From assembly GCA_040219135.1 (NCBI GenBank), contig JAVJTA010000014.1, forward strand, positions 179,190 to 243,189: a stretch of DNA of 64,000 bases. Direction: 5' to 3'. Shown here piece by piece: positions 8,019 to 15,943 of the stretch. Below the pieces are notes generated by a model. That model was given only the letters and a program-made list of their open reading frames with translations. It searched no databases and was not told the origin of the DNA. The position numbers and the translations under genes were made by a program. This DNA comes from UBA7803 sp040219135 (GTDB lineage Bacteria; Pseudomonadota; Gammaproteobacteria; Pseudomonadales; Azotimanducaceae). Position 1 is the stretch's first letter. Each line of letters opens with the position of its first letter.

Positions 8019-8813
8019 ATGCAACTCACCCTCCCCGAATCGACGCGCAACGGCCTGCGCGCTCTGCGTTTCCAGGCCGCGCTGTTCGATCGCTTCCGCG
8101 GCTTCGACCGCAGTCTGCGGCGGCTTGCGGCGTCGCCCGAGGCAGCGCTGTCCATCGATGCCGCCATCGAGCTCTACGCCCACTGGGGAGACCCGCTGAG
8201 CCAGAGCGACGAAAGCTACCTGCGCAGCTGCCTCGCCGAGGCGACCCGGACCCGGGGCGCGATCGTCCAGTGCGGCGCCAGCCTGCTGACTCTGATACTG
8301 GGACGGATTTGCAGCACGGTGCAACCGGGCGCACGTCAGCTGTGGTGCCTGGAAGACGACCCGCACTGGGCCAACGTGGTGCGCTCCTGGTTGACCCAGT
8401 ACCGCATCGGCGCCGCTCACGTGATCACCAGTCGCGCGCACCTGTTCGACGGCTTCGTCTGGTACGCCGTCGACCCGGAGCGGCTCGCCCAGGGCATCCG
8501 CCTGGTGTTCTGCGAGGGTGGCCGAGCCACGCCCGGCGGCGTCATCGGTACGCTGTCGCGCCTCAAGTCACGACTTGCCGCCGACGCCACGATTCTCGCC
8601 CGCAAGGTGACCCGGGACGGCGATCTCAAGGCTCTGGACGCATGGGCGCAGGCCCACGGCGCCGCCTGTGTGGTGGTGGACCGCAAGGAGGGGTTCGTGA
8701 AACTTCGCTGCGGTGCGGGCCGCGCCGGAACCGACCGCCGGGCGGTTCAGTCGCCCGCGTCCTCGAGCTCACAGAGCACGACGTCGCGCTCGCGCAAGCT
8801 GCGCAGCCCGTAG
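8019..8813 (+). CDS. Methyltransferase-fold hypothetical protein with suspect C-terminus
   Basis: 264-residue ORF. The central part (about residues 75-200) looks like a Rossmann SAM-dependent methyltransferase fold: GAIVQCGASLLTLIL as motif I and LWCLEDDPHWANVV as the acidic strand, followed by LVFCEGG. No methyltransferase family was recognised. After KLRCG (near residue 232) the sequence turns into a Ser/Arg-rich tail without domain character; that DNA reads more naturally on the opposite strand (8747-8875). The tail may therefore be frame extension after a truncation, with the original protein ending near base 8720. Confidence 0.6.
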   Translation: MQLTLPESTRNGLRALRFQAALFDRFRGFDRSLRRLAASPEAALSIDAAIELYAHWGDPLSQSDESYLRSCLAEATRTRGAIVQCGASLLTLILGRICSTVQPGARQLWCLEDDPHWANVVRSWLTQYRIGAAHVITSRAHLFDGFVWYAVDPERLAQGIRLVFCEGGRATPGGVIGTLSRLKSRLAADATILARKVTRDGDLKALDAWAQAHGAACVVVDRKEGFVKLRCGAGRAGTDRRAVQSPASSSSQSTTSRSRKLRSP

Positions 8814-8875
8814 CCGTCGAGCCGCGTCTGCCGTTCCGGCGCCGGGGCTGCGCAACGGGCTGCGTTGCGCGGACT
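8747..8875 (-). pseudogene. Possible remnant of a minus-strand coding sequence
   Basis: On the minus strand an open stretch with no usable start ends in LRSLRERDVVLCELEDAGD then TGA at 8747-8749. It looks like a genuine protein C-terminus and lies directly downstream of the DUF3429 gene. It overlaps the odd tail of the gene at 8019-8813. This may be a decayed gene end; no family was recognised. Confidence 0.25.
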
Positions 8876-8878
8876 TAC

Positions 8879-9406
8879 CTAGACCAGGAGACTTCCAGCC
8901 AGACCCACCGTGATGAATGCCGTCAGCCGCAACCGCAGCGGCAGATACCAGAGCGGATAGACGTCATCGCCGCGCTCGAGGTACTCGTAGACCAGCAGTC
9001 CGGCGAAGCCCACCGACAGCACCAGGCAGGACAGATTGATCGACGTGGTCAGCGCCGCCACCGACCACAGCGATGGCATGACGCTGGCGACGAGCCGACG
9101 CAGGCGGATCCGCGGTATCCGACTCTTCAGCGCGAGTCCCCACTGGATGCCGCCGAGGAACGCGAGAATCACCGCCCCGTAGATGGCCGTCAGGCGTCTC
9201 GCGACCGGCAGGAAGTCCGCGTCGATGACGGCCACGGCGAACAGCAGCGGAATGAAGGCTGCGCCGGCGTAGCCCAGTGAACTGGCCAGCCGGGTGGTCA
9301 GCCAGTCTTCGGCGATGGAGTCGTCGCGTTGCACGTCACCGGAATCCCATGAAAACGGCGACCAGCCTGCGGCAGGCCGCATCAACGAGACGTGAAGCCG
9401 GAGCAT
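8879..9406 (-). CDS. DUF3429-like inner-membrane protein
   Basis: Up to 175 residues with about four to five hydrophobic helices, including GYAGAAFIPLLFAVAVIDAD, AIYGAVILAFLGGIQWGLAL and LSVGFAGLLVYEYL. The FLGGIQWG segment is characteristic of the DUF3429 family. ATG codons occur at 9406 and 9382 and GTG at 9334; none has a convincing ribosome site, and the family's usual length (about 150) would favour the GTG. The function of the family is unknown. Confidence 0.7.
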   Translation of the reverse strand: MLRLHVSLMRPAAGWSPFSWDSGDVQRDDSIAEDWLTTRLASSLGYAGAAFIPLLFAVAVIDADFLPVARRLTAIYGAVILAFLGGIQWGLALKSRIPRIRLRRLVASVMPSLWSVAALTTSINLSCLVLSVGFAGLLVYEYLERGDDVYPLWYLPLRLRLTAFITVGLAGSLLV

Positions 9407-9441
9407 TCACGCGGGACTGCGGCATTCGCGTGCAGCCCATC

Positions 9442-10773
9442 TCAGCCCGACGCCGGCTGCCCGTCGGCATAGCTGACCCGCCAGATCCTGCCCTCCTCCG
9501 TGTCGCTGACGAACAGCGCCCCGTCCGGCGCGACATCGAGCCCCATGGGTCGATGAGCGGCTTCGCCCGGTTGTGCGATCTGCGCCGCACCCTTGAACCC
9601 GGTGAGGAAATCTTCGGCTGCACCCGACGGCGCACCATCGGCGAACGGCAGGAAGGTCACCCGATAGCCGTCCTGGGGCAGCGGCGCGCGGTTCCAGGAG
9701 CCGCGCCAGGCGATGAACACGCCGCCACGGTAGCGCTCCGGGAACTGGGCTGCGTGGTAGAAGCGCAGTCCGTTGGGCGCCCAGTGCGCCGGAAACGCGT
9801 ACAACGGGTCACGGTAGCGTCCGGCTTCGGCAACCGCCTCGCCATCCCCGCCGTACTCCGGCGCCACGAGCCGACGCGCGCTGCGCGGATCGTAGAAGGT
9901 GTAGGGCCAACCGTAGTCGGCGCCGCGCTCCGCCCGATGAAACTCCTCCGCCGGCATCTCGGCGCTGGCCGCGTCGTCGAAGTAGTCGGGCCAGAGACCG
10001 GAGAGCTGATCGCGGCCGTGCATGGCGAAGTAGATCCCCTGAGCCGCCGGATCCCAATCCATGGCCACGACGTTGCGAACACCGGTGACGAAGCGCTCGC
10101 CGTCGCTCTGATCGAGCCCGCTGGCACCCGGCGGAAAGCGCCAGATGGCCGCCTGGCGTTCGAGTTGCGGACACGGCCGCTGCCCGGGCGATCCCGGCGT
10201 GCGGGCCTGCGCCTGGCAGGCATTGGAAGGCGCGCCGACATTGACGTAGAGATTGCCTTCGCCATCGAGAGCGATGGTCTTGGCGGCGTGGGACCCCTGT
10301 TCCGGAAATCCGCTCACCACGGCCTGCGGCTCGCCCTGCGGCAGCAGCCCGTCGTCGAGCGGCAGGCGGCTGACGCTGACGTCATCGGAGAAGTACAGCA
10401 TGCCGTCGTGGACTGCCAGGCCCGTGGTAATCGGCAACCGGCGCTCTTCCTGAACGTCGGCCCGACCGTCACCGTCGCGATCGCGCAGCCCCACGAGCAT
10501 GCCGTCGCGGCGCGCCACCAGCACGTCACCGTTGTCGCGCACCACGAGATGGCGCGCGCTGGCGCCGATACCGTCGTGATACACGCCGACCTGAAAGCCC
10601 GGGGGCGCGCTGAGCGGGTTGTCAGCATCCTGCGCCGCCGGCGAATCGGATGCCTCGGTCGCTGCGCCCGAGGACTCCGCGGCGTTCGACGGGGTGTTCC
10701 CGGGCGACTCGTCGCCGCAACCGGAAATCACGGTGAGCACCAGGGTCAGGGCAAGCGGTTCACGGATGGACAT
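9442..10773 (-). CDS. PQQ-dependent sugar (sorbosone/glucose-type) dehydrogenase lipoprotein
   Basis: 443-residue secreted beta-propeller protein. A signal sequence ends in a lipobox-like ISGC (residues 16-19), so it is probably a lipoprotein. It then has a low-complexity linker (about 20-50) and the soluble PQQ glucose/sorbosone dehydrogenase propeller: LSAPPGFQVGVY, YVNVGAPSNACQ, RGADYGWPYTFYD, GSWNRAPLPQDGYRV, and GLDVAPDGALFVSDT at the end. It would oxidise sugars or other alcohols in the periplasm with PQQ. The single gene lies downstream of an inverted-repeat element. Confidence 0.85.
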   Translation of the reverse strand: MSIREPLALTLVLTVISGCGDESPGNTPSNAAESSGAATEASDSPAAQDADNPLSAPPGFQVGVYHDGIGASARHLVVRDNGDVLVARRDGMLVGLRDRDGDGRADVQEERRLPITTGLAVHDGMLYFSDDVSVSRLPLDDGLLPQGEPQAVVSGFPEQGSHAAKTIALDGEGNLYVNVGAPSNACQAQARTPGSPGQRPCPQLERQAAIWRFPPGASGLDQSDGERFVTGVRNVVAMDWDPAAQGIYFAMHGRDQLSGLWPDYFDDAASAEMPAEEFHRAERGADYGWPYTFYDPRSARRLVAPEYGGDGEAVAEAGRYRDPLYAFPAHWAPNGLRFYHAAQFPERYRGGVFIAWRGSWNRAPLPQDGYRVTFLPFADGAPSGAAEDFLTGFKGAAQIAQPGEAAHRPMGLDVAPDGALFVSDTEEGRIWRVSYADGQPASG

Positions 10774-10846
10774 TCAGCCTCCTCGGTCATGCAGGGCGCG
10801 GCAAACGCGCACAGTACCTTCCAGGCGGCCAAACGGGTAGACGGTT

Positions 10847-10974
10847 CACTAGGGGACCTCTGATCGAGTCTGCGCAGCGCAGCGTGTCATACCGGTCCTT
10901 TGGCAAGACGCGCTTCGCCCTGACGGACGCGACAGGCTCTGCGTTGCGCAGACTCGATCAGAGGTCCCCTAGTG
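10847..10974. repeat. Inverted-repeat (MITE-like) element at the 3' end of a P450 gene
   Basis: 128 bases bounded by long inverted arms. The left arm begins CACTAGGGGACCTCTGATCG (10847) and the right arm ends CGATCAGAGGTCCCCTAGTG (10974). The outer 30 bases of the arms are perfect complements, and pairing continues after one mismatch. About 50 bases without a gene lie between. The minus-strand P450 gene takes its last His codon and TAG stop from the right arm. The strong hairpin may also end transcription. A solo arm occurs at 49931-49960 and a shorter relic at 58366-58376. Confidence 0.85.
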
Positions 10975-12228
10975 CGGAACGAGTCTCACCGGCATTTCGG
11001 TGAAGCCGCGGATGAACACGTGGCGGCTGCGCACCGGGGTGCCGACGACCTCGACCTTGTGGAAGCGTTTCATGATCTCTTCCCACAGCACCCGCAGCTG
11101 CATCTCGCCCACGCGATTACCCATGCAGCGATGAATGCCGAAGCCGAAGCTCATGTGGCTGCGGGCGTTGGCGCGGTCGATGACCAGGTCGTCGGCATTC
11201 TCGAACACCGCGGCATCGCGATTGCCCGACAGGTACCACATCACCACCTTGTCACCGGCGCGGATGGTCCTGCCGCCGAGTTCCACGTCCGCGAGCGCGG
11301 TCCGGCGCATGTGGGTCAGCGGCGTCTGCCAGCGGATGATCTCCGCCACCATGTTGGGAATGAGGGTCGTGTCCGCTCGCAGCCTGTCGTACTGCTCGGG
11401 GAACTCGTTGAGCGCCAGCACGCCGCCGGAAATGGAATTGCGGGTGGTGTCGTTGCCGCCGACGATCAGCAGAATCAGGTTGCCGAGCAGCTCCATGGGG
11501 CGCGCGACCATATCCCGGGTCGACGTACCGTGCGCGAGCATGGAGATCAGGTCGTTACCGGGTTCCGGGCGCGCCGCGCGCTCGTGCCAGAGTTCGGTGA
11601 ATCGCCCCAGACACTCGAGCAGTTCCTCCCGCCGCTGCTCCATCGATTCGACGATGCCTGATTCCGGACCGCTGGTGGCGACGTCGGACCAGCGGGTCAG
11701 CCGGTAGCGCTCCTCGAACGGGAAATCGAACAGGGTGGCCAGCATCTGGGTGGTCAGCTCGATCGACACGCGCTCCACCCAGTTGAACGTCTCGCCCACG
11801 GGCAGCGCATCGAGGATGTTCACCACCCGTTGCCGGATCTCGGGCTCCAGAGCGGCCAGATTGCGCGGCCCTGCCACCGGCGCCACCGCCTTGCGCTGCA
11901 CGTCGTGGGTCGGTGGATCCATGGCGATGAACATGGGCGTGCGGAAGTCGCCGCTGCCGTCGAAGATGGTGACCCCGCGGGCAGACGAGAACACCTGGTG
12001 GTTCATGTCCACCTGTTTGATGTGTTCGTAGCTGGTGATCGACCAGTAGGGGCCGAACTGACTGTCCTGGTGGAAGTGAACCGGATCCTCCGCGCGCAGC
12101 CGCGCGAAGTGCTCGAACACCCGGTTCTCGAAGAACAACTGGCGGAAGGCGGGATCGACCCGATCCAGCGGAACCGCCCAGGGATCCGTCACCGGCTCGA
12201 ACACCGGCCTGTCGACGGCTTCGCTCAT
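10969..12228 (-). CDS. Cytochrome P450, CYP153 family (alkane/fatty-acid terminal hydroxylase), copy 2
   Basis: 419-residue soluble P450. It has an I-helix GGNDTTRNS, a K-helix EIIRWQTPLTHMRRTA with the ExxR-like set typical of CYP153, and the heme loop FGFGIHRCMGNRVGEMQ with the Cys ligand. CYP153 enzymes insert oxygen at the terminal carbon of medium-chain alkanes and related compounds using ferredoxin electrons. It lies 23 bases downstream of a second CYP153 gene in the same operon, with ferredoxin 13588-13908 first. Its stop codon TAG and last His codon lie inside the inverted repeat at 10847-10974, so the C-terminus (LVPH) was probably remodelled by insertion. Confidence 0.93.
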   Translation of the reverse strand: MSEAVDRPVFEPVTDPWAVPLDRVDPAFRQLFFENRVFEHFARLRAEDPVHFHQDSQFGPYWSITSYEHIKQVDMNHQVFSSARGVTIFDGSGDFRTPMFIAMDPPTHDVQRKAVAPVAGPRNLAALEPEIRQRVVNILDALPVGETFNWVERVSIELTTQMLATLFDFPFEERYRLTRWSDVATSGPESGIVESMEQRREELLECLGRFTELWHERAARPEPGNDLISMLAHGTSTRDMVARPMELLGNLILLIVGGNDTTRNSISGGVLALNEFPEQYDRLRADTTLIPNMVAEIIRWQTPLTHMRRTALADVELGGRTIRAGDKVVMWYLSGNRDAAVFENADDLVIDRANARSHMSFGFGIHRCMGNRVGEMQLRVLWEEIMKRFHKVEVVGTPVRSRHVFIRGFTEMPVRLVPH

Positions 12229-12251
12229 GGACGGCTCCCCGATCGGCGATT

Positions 12252-13529
12252 TCAGTTGGCGGTGAGGCGCACCGGCAGCTCGGAATACCCCTTCACAAAG
12301 GAGGAGTAGACGCGCACCGGATCGCCAACGACTTCGATCCCGCTGAAGCGCTTGAGCAGCTCCTCCCAGACGATCCGCAGCTGCATTTCACCCACTCGAT
12401 TGCCCATGCAGCGATGAATGCCGAAGCCGAAACTGATGTGGCTGCGGGCATTCTTGCGATCGATGACGAAGTCGTCGGGATTCTCGAAGACCTCGGGGTC
12501 GCGGTTGCCGGAGACGTACCACATGCAGACCTTGTCGCCGGCTTTGATGTTCTTGCCGCCGAGCTCGGTGTCCTCCAGCGCGCGACGGCGCATGTGCGCC
12601 AGCGGCGTCTGCCAGCGGATGATCTCCGCCACCATGTTCGGGATCAGCGCCGGGTCCTCGCGCAGCCTGGCAAACTGAGCCGGGAACTGATTGAGCGCCA
12701 GCACGCCGCCGGTCAGCGAGTTGCGGGTGGTGTCGTTGCCGCCGACGATGAGCAGGATCAGATTGCCCAGATACTCCATCGGGCGATCGAGCATGTCGCG
12801 CGTCGAACCGCCATGGGCGAGCATCGATACCAGATCGTTGCCGACTTCCTCGCGCTTGGCGCGCTCGTGCCACAGGCCGGTGAAGTACTCGAGACACTCG
12901 AGCAGTTCCGCGCGACGCTGATCCTCGGAATCGACGATGCCGGTACCGGGCGGCGCCGTCGCCACGTCGGACCAGCGGGTCAGCTTGTAGCGGTCTTCGA
13001 AGGGAAAGTCGAACAGCGTAGCCAGCATCTGGGTGGTGAGCTCGATCGACAGATGCTTCACCCAGTTGAAGTCCTCGCCCACCGGCAGCGAGTCGAGGAT
13101 GTTGCACACCCGCTGCCGGATCTCCGGCTCCAGGGCAGACAGATTGCGCGGCCCGGCAACCGGCGCCACCACCTTGCGCTGCTCGTCGTGCTTCGGAGGG
13201 TCCATGGCGATGAACATCGGCAGGGTGAAGTCCTCGTCCTGGTCGCCGAGGGTGATGCCGCCCTCCGAGGAATAGATCTGGTGATTCATGTCCACGTACT
13301 TGATGTCGTGGTACTTGGTGACAGACCAGTACGGGCCGAACTCGCTCTCCTCGGTCCAGTGCACCGGATCTTCCTTACGCAGGCGCTCGAAGTACGGCCA
13401 GTGAGCATCGTTCTGGAACAGAACGCCCTGCGCCGGATTGACGTCGGCCAGCGGCAGCTTGTAGGGATCCGGCTCGTACTCCGTCTGAATCTGGAACTCC
13501 GGCGTCGGAGTGTTGGTCGCTTCGCTCAT
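12252..13529 (-). CDS. Cytochrome P450, CYP153 family (alkane/fatty-acid terminal hydroxylase), copy 1
   Basis: 425-residue P450 closely related to its downstream neighbour. CYP153 marks are ESEFGPYWSVTKYHDIKYVD, PMFIAMDPPKHDEQRK, GGNDTTRNSLTGGVLALNQF and FGFGIHRCMGNRVGEMQ. It ends SELPVRLTAN, the usual CYP153 end, unlike the repeat-altered end of copy 2. It acts as a terminal hydroxylase on alkyl chains, fed by the ferredoxin encoded 58 bases upstream. A ferredoxin reductase is not in the operon and must be supplied elsewhere. Two diverged copies suggest different chain-length preferences (inference). Confidence 0.95.
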   Translation of the reverse strand: MSEATNTPTPEFQIQTEYEPDPYKLPLADVNPAQGVLFQNDAHWPYFERLRKEDPVHWTEESEFGPYWSVTKYHDIKYVDMNHQIYSSEGGITLGDQDEDFTLPMFIAMDPPKHDEQRKVVAPVAGPRNLSALEPEIRQRVCNILDSLPVGEDFNWVKHLSIELTTQMLATLFDFPFEDRYKLTRWSDVATAPPGTGIVDSEDQRRAELLECLEYFTGLWHERAKREEVGNDLVSMLAHGGSTRDMLDRPMEYLGNLILLIVGGNDTTRNSLTGGVLALNQFPAQFARLREDPALIPNMVAEIIRWQTPLAHMRRRALEDTELGGKNIKAGDKVCMWYVSGNRDPEVFENPDDFVIDRKNARSHISFGFGIHRCMGNRVGEMQLRIVWEELLKRFSGIEVVGDPVRVYSSFVKGYSELPVRLTAN

Positions 13530-13587
13530 AACGCTCTCCCTTTTGGGGAATATGACAACGGTTGGAAATCAGCCGATCGGCATCCGC

Positions 13588-13908
13588 CTACATCTGGAAT
13601 TCCGGGACCGTCACTTTCAGACCGTCGAGGTCCTCGGTGACCGGAATCTGGCACGACAGCCGGGAATTCGTCTCGCGCTCGGGATTCAGGTCGAGCATCG
13701 ACTCTTCGCGATCCTCGGGCTGACCGACCTTTGCCATCCAGTCCGGGTCCACGTAGACGTGGCAGGTGGCGCACGAGCATTCGCCGCCGCAGTCGGCGTC
13801 GATGCCGGGCACCAGGTTGTCGATGGCGGCGCGCATGACGGACAGGCCGACCTCACCGTCGACGGTGTGCTCGGTGCCGTCGTGGGTGACGAACGTGATC
13901 TTAGGCAT
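13588..13908 (-). CDS. [2Fe-2S] ferredoxin of the CYP153 operon
   Basis: 106-residue adrenodoxin-type ferredoxin. Cluster ligands are C40, C46, C49 and C86 (DCGGECSCATC and LSCQI). It is the first gene of the ferredoxin-P450-P450 operon, so it is the natural electron donor of both P450s. ATG at 13908 follows a GGAGGGAAACGTCA-type ribosome site on the minus strand. Confidence 0.93.
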   Translation of the reverse strand: MPKITFVTHDGTEHTVDGEVGLSVMRAAIDNLVPGIDADCGGECSCATCHVYVDPDWMAKVGQPEDREESMLDLNPERETNSRLSCQIPVTEDLDGLKVTVPEFQM

Positions 13909-14022
13909 TGACGTTTCCCTCCAGGCAATCAGACCCCGGCGCGGGCCTGCCGGCTCCGGGCGCGAAAAGGCCCGAAGAATAGCCCTAAATCCTCAATCAT
14001 GACAGTAGCTAGATCCACTTAT

Positions 14023-14039
14023 TCGTAACGGATCGTAAC
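14023..14039. promoter_or_regulatory. Direct repeat upstream of the ferredoxin-CYP153 operon
   Basis: On the minus strand GTTACGA occurs twice with a ten-base period (14033-14039 and 14023-14029 read in reverse). This puts both half-sites on one DNA face, about 115-130 bases before the ferredoxin ATG. The layout fits a tandem activator site, as expected for alkane-induced AraC- or LuxR-type control. No regulator gene lies next to it. Confidence 0.35.
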
Positions 14040-14088
14040 ACTCGAACCCATCACGAAATCAACCCGCCGTGGGCCCGCGGAGGCGCTG

Positions 14089-15015
14089 TCAGCCGCCGGA
14101 TGCCGCTTCGTCCTGGTCTGGGCGCTGCGCATCGCGCAGGTACAGGGCCAGCTGACGGTCGTGGCGGCTGGTGGCAGACAGGCGCCCCGGACGCACCCAC
14201 GGCTGCCAGCGCGGCGGTGCCGCCGCCTCGGGCCGGTCGCCCATCACGGTGACCCGCTGGATGATGCGCTCGCCCTCGAAGTCGTTGAGCACGAAGTGCT
14301 GCGTGCAGCGGTTGTCCCAGATGGCAATCGTACCCTCGGTCCAGCGATAGCGGACGGTGAAGCGCGGATTGGCGACCCAGCGGGTCAGGTAGCCGAGCAG
14401 CGTGTCGCTCTCCGTGGCGTTGAGTTCGACCAGGCGCCGCGTGAAATGCTCGTTGACGTACAGCGCCCGGCGCCCGGTTTCCGGGTGCACCCGGACCACC
14501 GGATGGATGGTCATCTGCTCCGGATGGTTGTGCGGCAGCGCGTCATGCAGTGCGGTCAGTCCCTCGCACAGCTCCTTGATGGGCGGCGAGAGCTCGTCGT
14601 AGGCCGCGTACAGACTCGCCCACTGGGTGTCGCCCCCCACCGGCGGTGCCTTCTTCAGCTGCAGCACCGACAGCACCGCGGGCTCCGCCCGGAACGTCAG
14701 GTCGGTGTGCCACTCGTCGGCCACGCCGCCGTGGGTGGCGGCCAGCTCGAACAGCTCCGGGTGCTGAGTGTAGGGGTTCTTCAGATTCGGATGCGCCTCC
14801 AGCGGCCCGAACCGGCGGCCGAATGCGACGTGATCGTCGACGCTGAGATTCTGTTCCGGAAAGAACAGCACCAGATGCTCGAGCAGCAGCCCGCGCACGG
14901 CGGCGAAGCCGGCGTCGTCGAGAGCGCCGAGTGCCGGGCCGCGCACCTCCGCCCCGAGCGCGCCCGCCAGGCGCTTGACGTGCCAGCCGTCAGGTATCCG
15001 CAGGTCCGTTGGCAT
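14089..15015 (-). CDS. TauD/TfdA-family 2-oxoglutarate-dependent dioxygenase
   Basis: 308-residue Fe(II)/2-oxoglutarate oxygenase. WHTDLTF supplies the His and Asp metal ligands, the second His is likely in TQHFVLNDF, and the co-substrate Arg is likely in GERIIQRVTVMGD. N-terminal LFFPEQNLSVDDHVAFGRRF is typical. The start is ATG 15015, with GGGGAGAGG just before it; the frame runs further upstream but without domain content. TauD relatives hydroxylate sulfonates, aryloxyacids, alkylsulfates or lipids; the substrate is not decided by sequence. Divergent from the SDR gene. Confidence 0.87.
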   Translation of the reverse strand: MPTDLRIPDGWHVKRLAGALGAEVRGPALGALDDAGFAAVRGLLLEHLVLFFPEQNLSVDDHVAFGRRFGPLEAHPNLKNPYTQHPELFELAATHGGVADEWHTDLTFRAEPAVLSVLQLKKAPPVGGDTQWASLYAAYDELSPPIKELCEGLTALHDALPHNHPEQMTIHPVVRVHPETGRRALYVNEHFTRRLVELNATESDTLLGYLTRWVANPRFTVRYRWTEGTIAIWDNRCTQHFVLNDFEGERIIQRVTVMGDRPEAAAPPRWQPWVRPGRLSATSRHDRQLALYLRDAQRPDQDEAASGG

Positions 15016-15106
15016 GCGCCTCTCCCCGAGGAATGGAGCCCGGATGCTCCGACATTGCCAGCGGAGCGTCAACCAGCCCCCGACTCCCGCGACCGGCCGA
15101 GGTCTG

Positions 15107-15112
15107 TATAAT
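15107..15112 (+). promoter_or_regulatory. Candidate -10 box (TATAAT) for the SDR gene
   Basis: A perfect TATAAT lies 54 bases before the SDR ATG, in the divergent region with the TauD gene. No good -35 is seen at the expected distance. A transcript starting near 15119 would carry GGGGGAA (15157-15163) as ribosome site. Confidence 0.4.
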
Positions 15113-15166
15113 CGCCCCCCTTTCGACCAGGCAGCTCGACTAACCAGATCCAACCAGGGGGAATCC

Positions 15167-15937
15167 ATGGACATAAAAGACAAGGTCGCCGTCATTACCG
15201 GCGGTGCCAGCGGCCTCGGCGAAGCCACCGTGCGGCGCCTCAACGGCATGGGCGCCAAGTGCGCGATCTTCGACGTCAACGAGGACAAGGGACGGGCGCT
15301 GGCCGAAGAACTCGGTGCGGACGTGATCTTTCAGAAGGTGAACGTCACCGACGAAGCCTCGGCGAAGGCCGGTATCGACGCCGCCATGAAAGCGTTCGGC
15401 GCCATCCACGTCTGCTGCAACTATGCCGGCATCGGTAACGCCGTCAAGACCGTCGGCAAAGACGGTCCGTTTCCGCTCGACAAGTTCAAGCTCATCATCG
15501 ACGTCAATCTGATCGGCACCTTCAACGTGCTGCGCCTGGCGGCGGCAGAGATGCAGAAGAACGAGCCCTACAACGAGTACGGCGGCCGCGGCTGCATCAT
15601 CAACACGGCGTCGGTGGCGGCCTACGAGGGCCAGATCGGCCAGGCGGCGTACAGCGCGTCGAAGGGCGGCATCGTCGGCATGACCCTGCCGATCGCCCGC
15701 GACCTTTCCAGCATCGGCATACGCTGCAACACCATCGTGCCGGGACTCATCCACACGCCGTTGTTTCAAGGCGCACCGGACAAGGTCATCGACGCCCTCG
15801 CCTCCCAGGTGCTCTACCCGAAACGCCTCGGCACCGCCGACGAGATCGCCCATGTGGCCGTCATGCTCATCGAAAACGAGTACATGAACGGCGAGTGCGT
15901 GCGCATGGACGGCGGCATCCGCATGCAGCCGCGCTGA
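15167..15937 (+). CDS. Short-chain dehydrogenase, 3-hydroxyacyl-CoA dehydrogenase type 2 (HSD10-like)
   Basis: 256-residue SDR. Cofactor motif TGGASGLGEA lies at about 11-20, an acidic residue in IFDVNED favours NAD, YAGIG stands for NAG, and the active site is AAYSASKGG with Tyr and Lys. MDIKDKVAVITGGASGLGEA and the closing MNGECVRMDGGIRMQPR are characteristic of the HSD10/type 2 3-hydroxyacyl-CoA dehydrogenase group, which oxidises beta-hydroxyacyl-CoA or hydroxysteroids. The start at 15167 has GGGGGAA upstream. Confidence 0.88.
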   Translation: MDIKDKVAVITGGASGLGEATVRRLNGMGAKCAIFDVNEDKGRALAEELGADVIFQKVNVTDEASAKAGIDAAMKAFGAIHVCCNYAGIGNAVKTVGKDGPFPLDKFKLIIDVNLIGTFNVLRLAAAEMQKNEPYNEYGGRGCIINTASVAAYEGQIGQAAYSASKGGIVGMTLPIARDLSSIGIRCNTIVPGLIHTPLFQGAPDKVIDALASQVLYPKRLGTADEIAHVAVMLIENEYMNGECVRMDGGIRMQPR

Positions 15938-15943
15938 GATCGA

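Noticed and set aside
8843..8868. Hairpin TGCGCAACG / CGTTGCGCG near the DUF3429 stop
   Set aside because: GC-rich palindrome without T-run; not convincing as terminator and not part of the stop-donating repeat family.
14161..15111. Long plus-strand open frame over the TauD gene
   Set aside because: No domain content; antisense of a gene with clear iron-binding motifs.
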